From contig JAWQEG010000167.1 in assembly GCA_033782935.1 (NCBI GenBank), positions 1,551,501-1,615,500 on the forward strand: a stretch of 64,000 bases of DNA, read 5' to 3'. The translations under genes and the position numbers were made by a program. Below the pieces are notes generated by a model. That model saw nothing but the letters and a program-made list of their open reading frames with translations, had not been told where the DNA came from and did not search any database. This DNA is from Petrolisthes cinctipes. Its lineage: Eukaryota; Arthropoda; Malacostraca; Decapoda; Porcellanidae. This document shows, in pieces, positions 1-11,934 of this stretch (its first letter is position 1; the number at the start of each line of letters is the position of its first letter).

Positions 1-3000
1 CTAGAACTGAGTAGGCATGTACAGATCGCTTCTGGGACCCCAAAATATCGAATTTTCGGGTGTTTTAAGCCTGAATTTGAGATATAAACGGTTACAGAAA
101 ATGCATGCACATATTGACTTTGGGCACCTTAAATATCGATTTTCAGCATGTTTTGGGCCTGTATTTTGAAAATACTCTAACACGGAGTAGGCATGTACAG
201 ATCGCTTCTTGGACACAAAAATATAGAATTTTTGGGCGTTTTGAGCCTGAATTTGAGATATCGACTATGGGCACCTAAAATATTGATTTTTAGCATGTAT
301 GGGCCTATATTTTGAAAATATTCTAGCACTAAGTAGGCATGTACAGCTCACTTCTGGGACCCCAAAATATCGAATTTTCGGGTGTTTTGAGCCTGAATTT
401 GAGATATAAATGGGTACAGAAGATGCATGCACATCTCTACTTTGGTCACCTAAAATATCGATTTTCAGCATGTTTTGGGCCTGTATTTTGAAAATACTCT
501 AACACGGAGTAGGCAAGTACAGATCGCTTCTGGGACCCCAAATTATCGAATTTTTGGGTGTTTGGAGCCTGAATTTGAAATATAAACGGGTACAGAATAT
601 GCATGCACATATCGACTTTGGACACTTAAAATATCGATTTTTAGCATGTTTTGTGCCTATATTTTGAAAACATTCTAGCACTGAGGAGGCTTGTACAGAT
701 CGCTTCTGGGACCAAAAAATATCGAATTTTCGGGTGTTTTGAGGTTGAATTTGGGATATAAACGGGTGCAGAAGATGCATACACATATTGACTTTGGTCA
801 CCTAAAATATCGATTTTCAGCCTGTTTTGGGCATGTAATTTGAAAATACTCAAACACGGAGTGGGTATGTACAGATCGCTTCTAGGACCCCAAAATATCG
901 AATTTTCGGGTGTTTAAGGACTGAATTTGAGATATCGACTTTGGGCACCTAAAATATCGATTTTTAGCATGTTTTGGGCCTATATTTCGAAAACATTCTA
1001 GCACTGAGGAGGCATGTACAGATCGCTTCTGGGACCCCGAAATATCGAATTTTCGGGTGTTTTGAGCCTGAATTTGAGATATAAACGGGTACAGAAAATG
1101 CATGCACATATCGACTTTTGGGCACTTAAAATATCGATTTTGAGCATGTTTTGGGTCTGTATCTTGAAAACATTCTGACACGGAGTAGGAATGTACAGAT
1201 CGCTTCTAAGACCCGAAAATACCGAATTTTCGGGTGTTTCGGGCCTGAATTTGATATATCGACTTTGGGCACCTAAAATATCGATTTTCAGAATGTTTTG
1301 GGCCTGTATTTTCAAAATACTATAACACGGAGTATGCAAGTACAGATCGCTTCTGGGACCCAAAAATATCGAATTTTCGGGTGTTTGGAGCCTGAATTTG
1401 AGAGATAAACGGGTACAGAAGATGCATCCACATATCGACTTTTGGGCACCAAAAAGATCGATTTTCAGTATGTTTTGGGTCTGTATACTGAAAATACTCT
1501 AACACGGAGTAGGCATGTACAGATCGATTCTGGGACCCCTAAATATCGAATTTTCGTGTGTTTTGGGCCTCAATTTGAGATATCGACTTTGGGCATCTAA
1601 AATATCGATTTTTAGCATGTTTTGGGCCTATATTTTGAAAATATTCTAGCACTAAGTAGGCATGTACAGATCACTTCTTGGACCCCCAAATATCGAATTT
1701 TTGGGTGTTTTGAGCCTGAATTTGAGATATAAACGGGTACAGAAGATGCATGCACATATCGACTTTGGAAACTTAAAATATCGATTTTTTGCATGTTTTG
1801 AGCCTATATTTTGAAAACATTCTAGCACTGAGTAGGCATGTACAGATCGCTTCTGGGACCATAAAATATCGAATTTTCGGGTGTTTTGAGGTTGAATTTG
1901 GGATATAAACGGGTGCAGAAGATGCATACACATATTGACTTTGGGCACCTAAAATATCGATTTTCAGCATGTTTTGGGCCTGTATTTTGAATATACTCAC
2001 ACACGGAGTAGGCAAGTACAGATCGCTTCTGGGACCCCAAAATATAGAATTTTCGGGTGTTTGGAGCCTGAATTTGAGATATAAACGAGTACAGAAGATG
2101 CATCCACATATCGACTTTTGGGGACCTTAAAGATCGATTTTCAGTATGTTTTGGGCCTGTATATTGAAAAAAACTCTAATACGGAGTAGGCATGTACAGA
2201 TCGCTTCTGGTACCCCAAAATATCGGGTTTTCGTGCGTTTTGGGCCTGAATTTGAGATATCGACTTTGGGCACCTAAATTATCGATTTTTAGCATGTTTT
2301 GGGCCTATATTTTGAAAATGTTCTAACTAGGAGTAGGAATGTACAGATCGCTTCTAAGACCCAAAAATACCGAATTTTCGTGTGTTTTGAGCATGAATTT
2401 GAGATATAAACGGGTACAGAAGATGCATGCACATATCGACTTTGGACACTTAAAATATCGATTTTTAGCATGTTTTGTGCCTATATTTTGAAAACATTCT
2501 AGCACTGAGTAGGCATGTGCAGATCGCTTCTGGGACTCAAAAATATCGAATTTTCGGGTGTTTTGAGGTTCAATTTGAGATATAAACAAGTGCAGAAGAT
2601 GCATACACATATTAACTTTGGGCACCTAAAATATCGATTTTCAGCATGTTTTGGGCCTGTATCTTAGTAGGCATGTACAGATCGCTTCTGGGACCCCAAA
2701 ATATCGAATTTTCGGGTGTTTGGAGCCTGAATTTGAGATATAAACGGGTACAGAAGATGCATGCACATATCGACTTTTGGGCACCTAAAAGATCGATTTT
2801 CAGTATGTTGTGGGCCTGTATTTTGAAAATACTCTAACACGGAGTAGGCATGTACAGTTCGCTTGTGGGACCCCAAAATATCGAATTTTCAGGTGTTATG
2901 GGCCTGAATTTGAGATATCGACTTTAGGCACCTAATATATCGATTTTTAGCATGTTTTGAGCCTATATTTTGAAAACATTCTAGCACTGAGTAGGCATGT

Positions 3001-6000
3001 ACAGATCACTTCTGGGACCCCAAAATATCGAATTTTCGGGTGTTTTGATCCTGAATTTGAGATATTAACGGGTACAGAAGATGCATGCACATATCGACTT
3101 TGGTCACTTAAAATATCGATTTTTAGCATGTTTTGAGCCTATATTTTGAAAACATTCTAGCCCTGAGTTGGCATGTACAGTTCGCTTCTGGGACCCAAAA
3201 AATATCGAATTTTCGGGTGTTTTGAGGTTGAATTTGGGATAAAAACGGGTACAGAAGATGCATACACATATTGACTTTGGTCACCTAAAATATCGATTTT
3301 CAGCATGTTTTGGGCCTGTATTTTGAAAATACTCTAACATGGAGTAGACAAGTACAGATCGCTTCTGGGACCCCAAAATATCGAATGTTCGGGTGTTAGG
3401 AGTCTGAATTTGAGATATAAACGGGAACAGAAGATACATCCACATATCGACTTTTGGGCACCTAAAAGATCGATTTTCAGTATGTTTTGGGCCTGTATAT
3501 TGAAAATACTCTAACACGGAGTAGGCATGTACAGATCTCTTCTGGGACCCTAAAATATCGAATTTTCGGGTCTTTTGGGCCTAAATTTGAGATATCGACT
3601 TTGGGCACCTAAAATATCGATTTTTAGCATGTTTTGGGCCTATATTTTGAAAATATTCTAGCACTGAGTAGGCATGTACAGATTGCTTCTGGGACCCCAA
3701 AATATCAAATTTTCGGGTGTTTTGAACCTGAATTTGAGATATAAACTTGTACAGAAGATGTATGCACATATCGACTTTTGGGCACCTAAAATATCGATTT
3801 TGAGCATGTTTTGGGTCTGTATCTTGAAAACATTATAACTAGGAGTAGGAATGTACAGATCGCTTCTAGGACCCAAAAATACCGAATTTTCGGGTGTTTT
3901 GAGCCTGAATTTGAGATATAAACGGGTACAGAAGATGCATGCACATATCGACTTTGGACACTTAAAATAACGATTTTTAACATGTTTTTGAGCCTATATT
4001 TTGAAAACATTCTAGCACTGAGTATTCATGTACAGATCGCTTCTGGGACCCAAAAATATCGAATTTTCGGGTGTTTTGAGGTTGAATTTGGGATATAAAC
4101 GGGTGCAAAAGTTGCATACACATATTGACTTTGTGCACCTAAAATATCGATTTTCAGCATGTTTTGAGCCTGTATCTGAGTAGGCATGTACAGATCGCTT
4201 CTAGGACCCAAAAATACCGAATTTTCGGGTGTTTGGAGCCTGAATTTGAGATATAAACGGGTACAGAAGATGCATGCACATATCGACTTTTGGGCACCTA
4301 AAAGATCGATTTTCAGTATGTTATGGGCCTGTATTTTGAAAATTCTCTAACACGGAGTAGGCATGTACAGATCGCTTCTGGGACCCCAAAACATCGATTT
4401 TTCAGGTGTTTTTGGCCTGAATTTGAGATATCGACTTTGGGCACCTAAAATATCGATTTTTAGCATGTTTTGGGCCTATATTTTGAAAACCTTCTAGCAC
4501 TGAGTAGGCATGTACAGTTCGCTTCTGGGGTCCAAAAAATATCGAATTTTCGGGTGTTTTGAGGTTGAATTTGGGATATAAATGGGTGCAGAAGATGCAT
4601 ACACATATTGACTTTGGTCATCTAAAATATCGATTTTTAGCATGTTTTGGGCCTGTATTTTGAAAATACTCTAACACGGAGTAGGCAAGTACAGATCGCT
4701 TCTGGGACCCCAAAATATCGAATTTTCTGGTGTTTTTGGCCTGAAATTCAGATATCGACTTTGGGCACCTAAAATATCGATTTTTAGCATGTTTTGGGCC
4801 TATATTTATAAAATATTCTAGCACTAAGTAGGCATGTACAGATCACTTCTGGGACCCCAAAATATCGATTTTTCGGGTGTTTTGATCCTGAATTTGAGAT
4901 ATAAACGGGTACAGAAGAATCATGCACATATCGACTTTGGACACTTAAAATATCGATTTTTAGCATGTTTTGAGCCTATATTTTGAAAACCTTCTAGCAC
5001 TGAGTAGGCATGTACAGTTCGCTTCTGGGGCCAAAAAAATATCGAATTTTCGGGTATTTTGAGATTGAATTTGGGATATAAACGGGTGCAGAAGATGCAT
5101 ACACATATTGACTTTGGTCACCTAAAATATCGATTTTCAGCATGTTTTGGGCCTGTATTTTGAAAATACTCACACACGGAGTAGGCAAGTACAGATCGCT
5201 TCTGGGACCCCAAAATATCGAATTTTCGGGTGTTTGGAGCCTGAATTTGAGATATAAACGGGTACAGAAGATACATCAACATATCGACTTTTGAGCACCT
5301 AAAAGATCGATTTTCAGTATGTTTTGGGCCTGTATATTGAAAATACTCTTACACGGAGTAGGCATGTACAGATCGATTCTGGTACTCCAAAATATCGAAT
5401 TTTTGGGTGTTTTGGGCCTGAATTTGAGATATCGACTTTGGGCTCCTAAAATATCGATTTTTAGCATGTTTTGGGCCTATATTTCGAAAATATTTTAGCA
5501 CTGAGTAGGCATGTACAGATCGCTTCAGGGACCACAAAATATCAAATTTTCGAGTGTTTTGATACTGAATTTGAGATATAAACGGGTACAGAAGATGCAT
5601 TCACATATCGACTTTTGGGCACCTAAAATATCGATTTTGAGCATGTTTTGGGTCTGTATCTTGAAAACATTCTAACTAAGAGTAGGCATGTACAGATCGC
5701 TTCTAGGACCCAAAAATACCGAATGTTCGGGTTTTTTGAGGTTGAATTTGGGATATAAACGGGTGCAGAAGATGCATACACATATTAACTTTGGGCACCT
5801 AAAATATCGATTTTCAGCATGTTTTGGGCCTGTATCTGAGTAGGCATGTACAGATCGTTTCTGGGACCCCAAAATATCAAATTTTCGGGTGTTTTGAGCC
5901 TGAATTTGAGATATAAACGGGTACAGAAGATGCATACACATATCGATTTTTGGGCACATAAAAGATCGATTTTCAGTATGTTTTGGGCTTGTATTTTGAA

Positions 6001-6683
6001 AATAATCTAACACGGAGTAGGCATGTACAATTCGCTTCTGGGACCCCAAAATACCGAATTTTCGGGTGTTTTGAGCCTGAATTTGAGATATAAACGGGTC
6101 CAGAAGATGCATGCACATATCGACTTTGGACACTTATAATTTCGATTTTTAGCATGTTTTAAACCTATATTTTGAAAAAATTCTAGCACTGAGTAGGCAA
6201 GTACAAATCGCTTCTGGAACCAAAATTTTTTCGAATTTTCGGGTGTTTTGAGGTTGAATTTGGGATATAAACGGGTGCAGAAGATGCATACACATATTGA
6301 CTTTGGTCACCTAAAATATCGATTTTCAGCATGTTTTGGGCCTGTATTTTGAAAATACTCTAACACGGAGTAGGCAAGTACAGATCACTTCTGGGACCCC
6401 AAAATATCGAATTTTCGTGTGTTTGGAGCCTGAATTTGAGATATAAACGGGTACAGAAGATGCATGCACATATCGACTTTTGGGCACCTAAAATATCGAT
6501 TATCTGTATGTTTTGGGCCTGTATTTTATAAATACTCTAACACGGAGTAGGTATGTACAGATCGCTTCTAGGACCCCAAAATATCGAATTTTCGGGTGTT
6601 TAAGGACTGAATTTGAGATATCGATATTGGGCACCTAAAATATCGATTTTTAGCATGTTTTGGGCCTATATTTTGAAAACATT
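1..6683 (+). repeat. Left domain, first segment
   Basis: This segment mixes 176-, 158- and 147-bp units. Short units sit near 257, 931, 1,254, 1,577, 2,255, 2,911, 3,590, 4,425, 4,751, 5,430 and 6,618. The recurrent spacings of about 323 bp (176+147) and 675-679 bp (three long plus one short) show local higher-order units. Positions 1 to about 1,840 match 6,684 to about 8,520 at a constant offset of 6,683 with a few substitutions. Positions 1,770-2,130 match 10,276-10,636 (offset 8,506), and 3,470-4,730 match 10,640-11,600 (offset 7,170). No gene is present. Confidence 0.85.
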
Positions 6684-8952
6684 CTAGAACTGAGTAGGCA
6701 TGTACAGATCGCTTCTGGGACCCCAAAATATCGAATTTTCGGGTGTTTTAAGCCTGAATTTGAGATATAAACGGTTACAGAAAATGCATGCACATATTGA
6801 CTTTGGGCACCTTAAATATCGATTTTCAGCATGTTTTGGGCCTGTATTTTGAAAATACTCTAACACGGAGTAGGCATGTACAGATCGCTTCTTGGACACA
6901 AAAATATAGAATTTTTGGGCGTTTTGAGCCTGAATTTGAGATATCGACTATGGGCACCTAAAATATTGATTTTTAGCATGTATGGGCCTATATTTTGAAA
7001 ATATTCTAGCACTAAGTAGGCATGTACAGCTCACTTCTGGGACCCCAAAATATCGAATTTTCGGGTGTTTTGAGCCTGAATTTGAGATATAAATGGGTAC
7101 AGAAGATGCATGCACATCTCTACTTTGGTCACCTAAAATATCGATTTTCAGCATGTTTTGGGCCTGTATTTTGAAAATACTCTAACACGGAGTAGGCAAG
7201 TACAGATCGCTTCTGGGACCCCAAATTATCGAATTTTTGGGTGTTTGGAGCCTGAATTTGAAATATAAACGGGTACAGAATATGCATGCACATATCGACT
7301 TTGGACACTTAAAATATCGATTTTTAGCATGTTTTGTGCCTATATTTTGAAAACATTCTAGCACTGAGGAGGCTTGTACAGATCGCTTCTGGGACCAAAA
7401 AATATCGAATTTTCGGGTGTTTTGAGGTTGAATTTGGGATATAAACGGGTGCAGAAGATGCATACACTTATTGACTTTGGTCACCTAAAATATCGATTTT
7501 CAGCCTGTTTTGGGCCTGTAATTTGAAAATACTCAAACACGGAGTGGGTATGTACAGATCGCTTCTAGGACCCCAAAATATCGAATTTTCGGGTGTTTAA
7601 GGACTGAATTTGAGATATCGACTTTGGGCACCTAAAATATCGATTTTTAGCATGTTTTGGGCCTATATTTCGAAAACATTCTAGCACTGAGGAGGCATGT
7701 ACAGATCGCTTCTGGGACCCCGAAATATCGAATTTTCGGGTGTTTTGAGCCTGAATTTGAGATATAAACGGGTACAGAAAATGCATGCACATATCGACTT
7801 TTGGGCACTTAAAATATCGATTTTGAGCATGTTTTGGGTCTGTATCTTGAAAACATTCTGACACGGAGTAGGAATGTACAGATCGCTTCTAAGACCCGAA
7901 AATACCGAATTTTCGGGTGTTTCGGGCCTGAATTTGATATATCGACTTTGGGCACCTAAAATATCGATTTTCAGAATGTTTTGGGCCTGTATTTTCAAAA
8001 TACTATAACACGGAGTATGCATGTACAGATCGCTTCTGGGACCCCAAAATATCGAATTTTCGGGTGTTTGGAGCCTGAATTTGAGATATAAACGGGTACA
8101 GAAGATGCATCCACATATCGACTTTTGGGCACCAAAAAGATCGATTTTCAGTATGTTTTGGGTCTGTATACTGAAAATACTCTAACACGGAGTAGGCATG
8201 TACAGATCGATTCTGGGACCCCTAAATATCGAATTTTCGTGTGTTTTGGGCCTCAATTTGAGATATCGACTTTGGGAATCTAAAATATCGATTTTTAGCA
8301 TGTTTTGGGCCTATATTTTGAAAATATTCTAGCACTAAGTAGGCATGTACAGATCACTTCTTGGACCCCAAAATATCGAATTTTCGGGTGTTTTGAGCCT
8401 GAATTGGAGATATAAACGGGTACAGAAGATGCATGCACATATCGACTTTGGAAACTTAAAATATCGATTTTTTGCATGTTTTGAGCCTATATTTTGAAAA
8501 CATTCTAGCACTGAGGAGGCATGTACAGATCGCTTCTGGGACCAAAAAATATAGAATTTTCGGGTGTTTTGAGGTTGAATTTGGGATATAAACGGGTGCA
8601 GCAGATGCATACACATATTGACTTTGGGCACCTAAAATATCGATTTTCAGCATGTTTTGGACCTGTATTTTGAAAATACTCTAACAGGGAGTAGGTATGT
8701 ACAGATCGCTTTTGGGACCCCAAAATACCGAGTTTTCGGGTGTTTTGTGCCTGAATTTGAGATATAAACGGGTACAGAAGATGCATGTACATATCGACTT
8801 TTGCGCACCTAAAATATCGATTTTCAGTAAGTTTTGGGCCTGTAATTTGAAAATACTCTAACACGAAGTAGGCATGTACAGTTTGCTTCTGGGACCCCAA
8901 AATATCGAATTTTCGGGTGTTTTGGGCCTGAATTTGAGATATCGACTTTGGG
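6684..8952 (+). repeat. Left domain, second copy of the opening segment
   Basis: The sequence from CTAGAACTGAGTAGGC repeats the first bases of the window and follows them to about 8,520. Visible differences include CACTTATTG for CACATATTG near 7,465 and GGGAATCTAAA for GGGCATCTAAA near 8,275. After about 8,520 the match to the first segment ends. The following units, with CTTTTGGGACCCC near 8,710 and TTTTGCGCACC near 8,803, instead match 19,328 onward at offset 10,823. Confidence 0.82.
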
Positions 8953-11934
8953 CACCTAAAATATCGATTTTTATCATGTTTTGTGCCTATATTTTAAAAA
9001 CATTCTAGCACTTAGTAGGCATGTACAGATCGCTTCTGGGACCCCAAAATACCGAATTTTCGGGTGTTTTGAGCCTGAATTTGAGATATAAACGGGTACA
9101 GAAGATGCATGCACATATCGACTTTTGGGCACCTAAAAGATCGATTTTCAGTATGTTTTGGGTCTGTAATTTGAAAATACTCTAACACGGAGTAGGCATG
9201 TACAGTTCGTTCCTGGGACCCCAAAATATCGAATTTTCGGGTGTTTTTGGCCTGAATTTGAGATATCGACTTTGGGCACCTAAATTATCGATTTTTAGCA
9301 TGTTTTATGCCTATATTTTGAAAATATTCTAGAACTAAGTAGGCATGTACAGATCACTTCTGGGACCCCAAAATATCGAATTTTCGGGTGTTTTGATCCT
9401 GAATTTGAGATATAAACGGGTCTAGAAGATGAATGCACGTATCGACTTTGGACACTTAAAATATCGATTTTTAGCATGTTTTGTGCATATATTTTGAAAA
9501 CATTCTAGCACTGAGGAGGCATGTACAGATCGCTTCTGGGACCAAAAAATATCGAATTTTCGGGTGTTTTGAGATTGAATTTGGGATATAAACGGGTGCA
9601 GAAGATGCATACACATATTGACTTTGGTCACCTAAAATATCGATTTTCAGCATGTTTTGGGCCTGTATTTTGAAAATACTCAAACACGGAGTGGGTATGT
9701 ACAGATCGCTTCTAGGACCCCAAAATATCGAATTTTCGGGTGTTTAAGGACTGAATTTGAGATATCGACTTTGGGCACCTAAAATATCGATTTTTAGCAT
9801 GTTTTGGGCCTATATTTTGAAAACATTCTAGCACTGAGTAGGCATGTACAGATCGCTTGTGGGACCCCGAAATACCGAATTTTCGGGTGTTTTGAGCCTG
9901 AATTTAAGATATAAACGGGTACAGAAAATGCATGCACATATCGACTTTTGGGCACTTAAAATATCGATTTTCAGCATGTTTTGGGTCTGTATCTTGAAAA
10001 CATTCTAACAAGGAGTAGGAATGTACAGATCGCTTCTAAGACCCAAAAATACCGAATTTTCGGGTGTTTCGGGCCTGAATTTGATATATCGACTTTGGGC
10101 ACCTAAAATATCGATTTTCAGAATGTTTTGGGCCTGTATTTTGAAAATACTCTAACACGGAGTATGCAAGTACAGATCGCTTCTGGGACCCCAAAATATC
10201 GAATTTTCGGGTGTTTGGAGCCTGAATTTGAGATATAAACGGGTACAGAAGATGCATGCACATATCGACTTTGGAAACTTAAAATATCGATTTTTTGCAT
10301 GTTTTGAGCCTATATTTTGAAAACATTCTAGCACTGAGTAGGCATGTACAGATCGCTTCTGGGACCATAAAATATCGAATTTTCGGGTGTTTTGAGGTTG
10401 AATTTGGGATATAAACGGGTGCAGAAGATGCATACACATATTGACTTTGGGCACCTAAAATATCGATTTTCAGCATGTTTTGGGCCTGTATTTTGAATAT
10501 ACTCACACACGGAGTAGGCAAGTACAGATCGCTTCTGGGACCCCAAAATATCGAATTTTCGGGTGTTTGGAGCCTGAATTTGAGATATAAACGGGTACAG
10601 AAGATGCATCCACATATCGACTTTTGGGGACCTAAAAGATCGATTTTCAGTATGTTTTGGGCCTGTATATTGAAAATACTCTAACACGGAGTAGGCATGT
10701 ACAGATCTCTTCTGGGACCCTAAAATATCGAATTTTCGGGTCTTTTGGGCCTGAATTTGAGATATCGACTTTGGGCACCTAAAATATCGATTTTTAGCAT
10801 GTTTTGGGCCTATATTTTGAAAATATTCTAGCACTGAGTAGGCATGTACAGATTGCTTCTGGGACCCCAAAATATCAAATTTTCGGGTGTTTTGAACCTG
10901 AATTTGAGATATAAACTTGTACAGAAGATGTATGCACATATCGACTTTTGGGCACCTAAAATATCGATTTTGAGCATGTTTTGGGTCTGTATCTTGAAAA
11001 CATTATAACTAGGAGTAGGCATGTACAGATCGCTTCTAGGACCCAAAAATACCGAATTTTCGGGTGTTTTGAGCCTGAATTTGAGATATAAACGGGTACA
11101 GAAGATGCATGCACATATCGACTTTGGACACTTAAAATAACGATTTTTAACATGTTTTTGAGCCTATATTTTGAAAACATTCTAGCACTGAGTATTCATG
11201 TACAGATCGCTTCTGGGACCCAAAAATATCGAATTTTCGGGTGTTTTGAGGTTGAATTTGGGATATAAACGGGTGCAGAAGATGCATACACATATTGACT
11301 TTGTGCACCTAAAATATCGATTTTCAGCATGTTTTGAGCCTGTATCTGAGTAGGCATGTACAGATCGCTTCTAGGACCCAAAAATACCGAATTTTCGGGT
11401 GTTTGGAGCCTGAATTTGAGATATAAACGGGTACAGAAGATGCATGCACATATCGACTTTTGGGCACCTAAAAGATCGATTTTCAGTATGTTATGGGCCT
11501 GTATTTTGAAAATACTCTAACACGGAGTAGGCATGTACAGATCGCTTCTGGGACCCCAAAACATCGATTTTTCAGGTGTTTTTGGCCTGAATTTGAGATA
11601 TCGACTTTGGGCACCTAAAATATCGATTTTCAGCATGTTTTGGGCCTGTATTTTGAAAATACTATAACACGGAGTAGGCATGTACAGAACGCTTCTTTGA
11701 ACCAAAAATATCGAATTTTCGGGTGTTTTGAGCCTGAATTAGAGATATAAAAGGGTACAGAAGATGCATCCACATATCGACTTTTGGGCACCAAAAAGAT
11801 CGATTTTCAGTATGTTTTGGGCCTGTATATTGAAAATACTCTAACACGGAGTAGGCATGTACAGATCGATTCTGGGACCCCAAAATATAGAATTTTCGTG
11901 TGTTTTGGGCCTCAATTTTAATATCGACTTTGGG
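8953..11934 (+). repeat. 2,982-bp tandem duplication, copy 1
   Basis: Every landmark I compared here recurs 2,982 bp downstream, including private ones such as ATTTTTATCATGTTTTGTGC, CAGTTCGTTCCTGGG, GGTCTAGAAGATGAATGCAC and GGGTCTTTTGGGCC. The translations of both copies are identical over every stretch compared. The repeat boundary lies inside a conserved GACTTTGGGCACCTAAA stretch, so the exact ends are uncertain by about 20 bp. The unit holds about 17-18 monomers of all three length classes. Confidence 0.9.

Noticed and set aside
92..118. ATGCATGCAC palindrome in each long monomer as a protein-binding or origin element
   Set aside because: It is a short palindrome repeated because the monomer is repeated. 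Frequent variants (GATGCATACAC, GATTCATGCAC) show no special conservation.
2646..2837. Plus-strand open frames of 60-95 codons, for example here and at 27,848-28,135
   Set aside because: Same reason: chance open frames of the repeat, and most related monomers break them.
6684..6899. Near-equal sizes of the left (6,683 bp) and right (about 6,679 bp) duplication units as one shared higher-order period
   Set aside because: The left unit contains 147- and 158-bp monomers and the right unit only full-length ones. Their monomer subtypes and counts differ, so the similar size is most likely coincidence.
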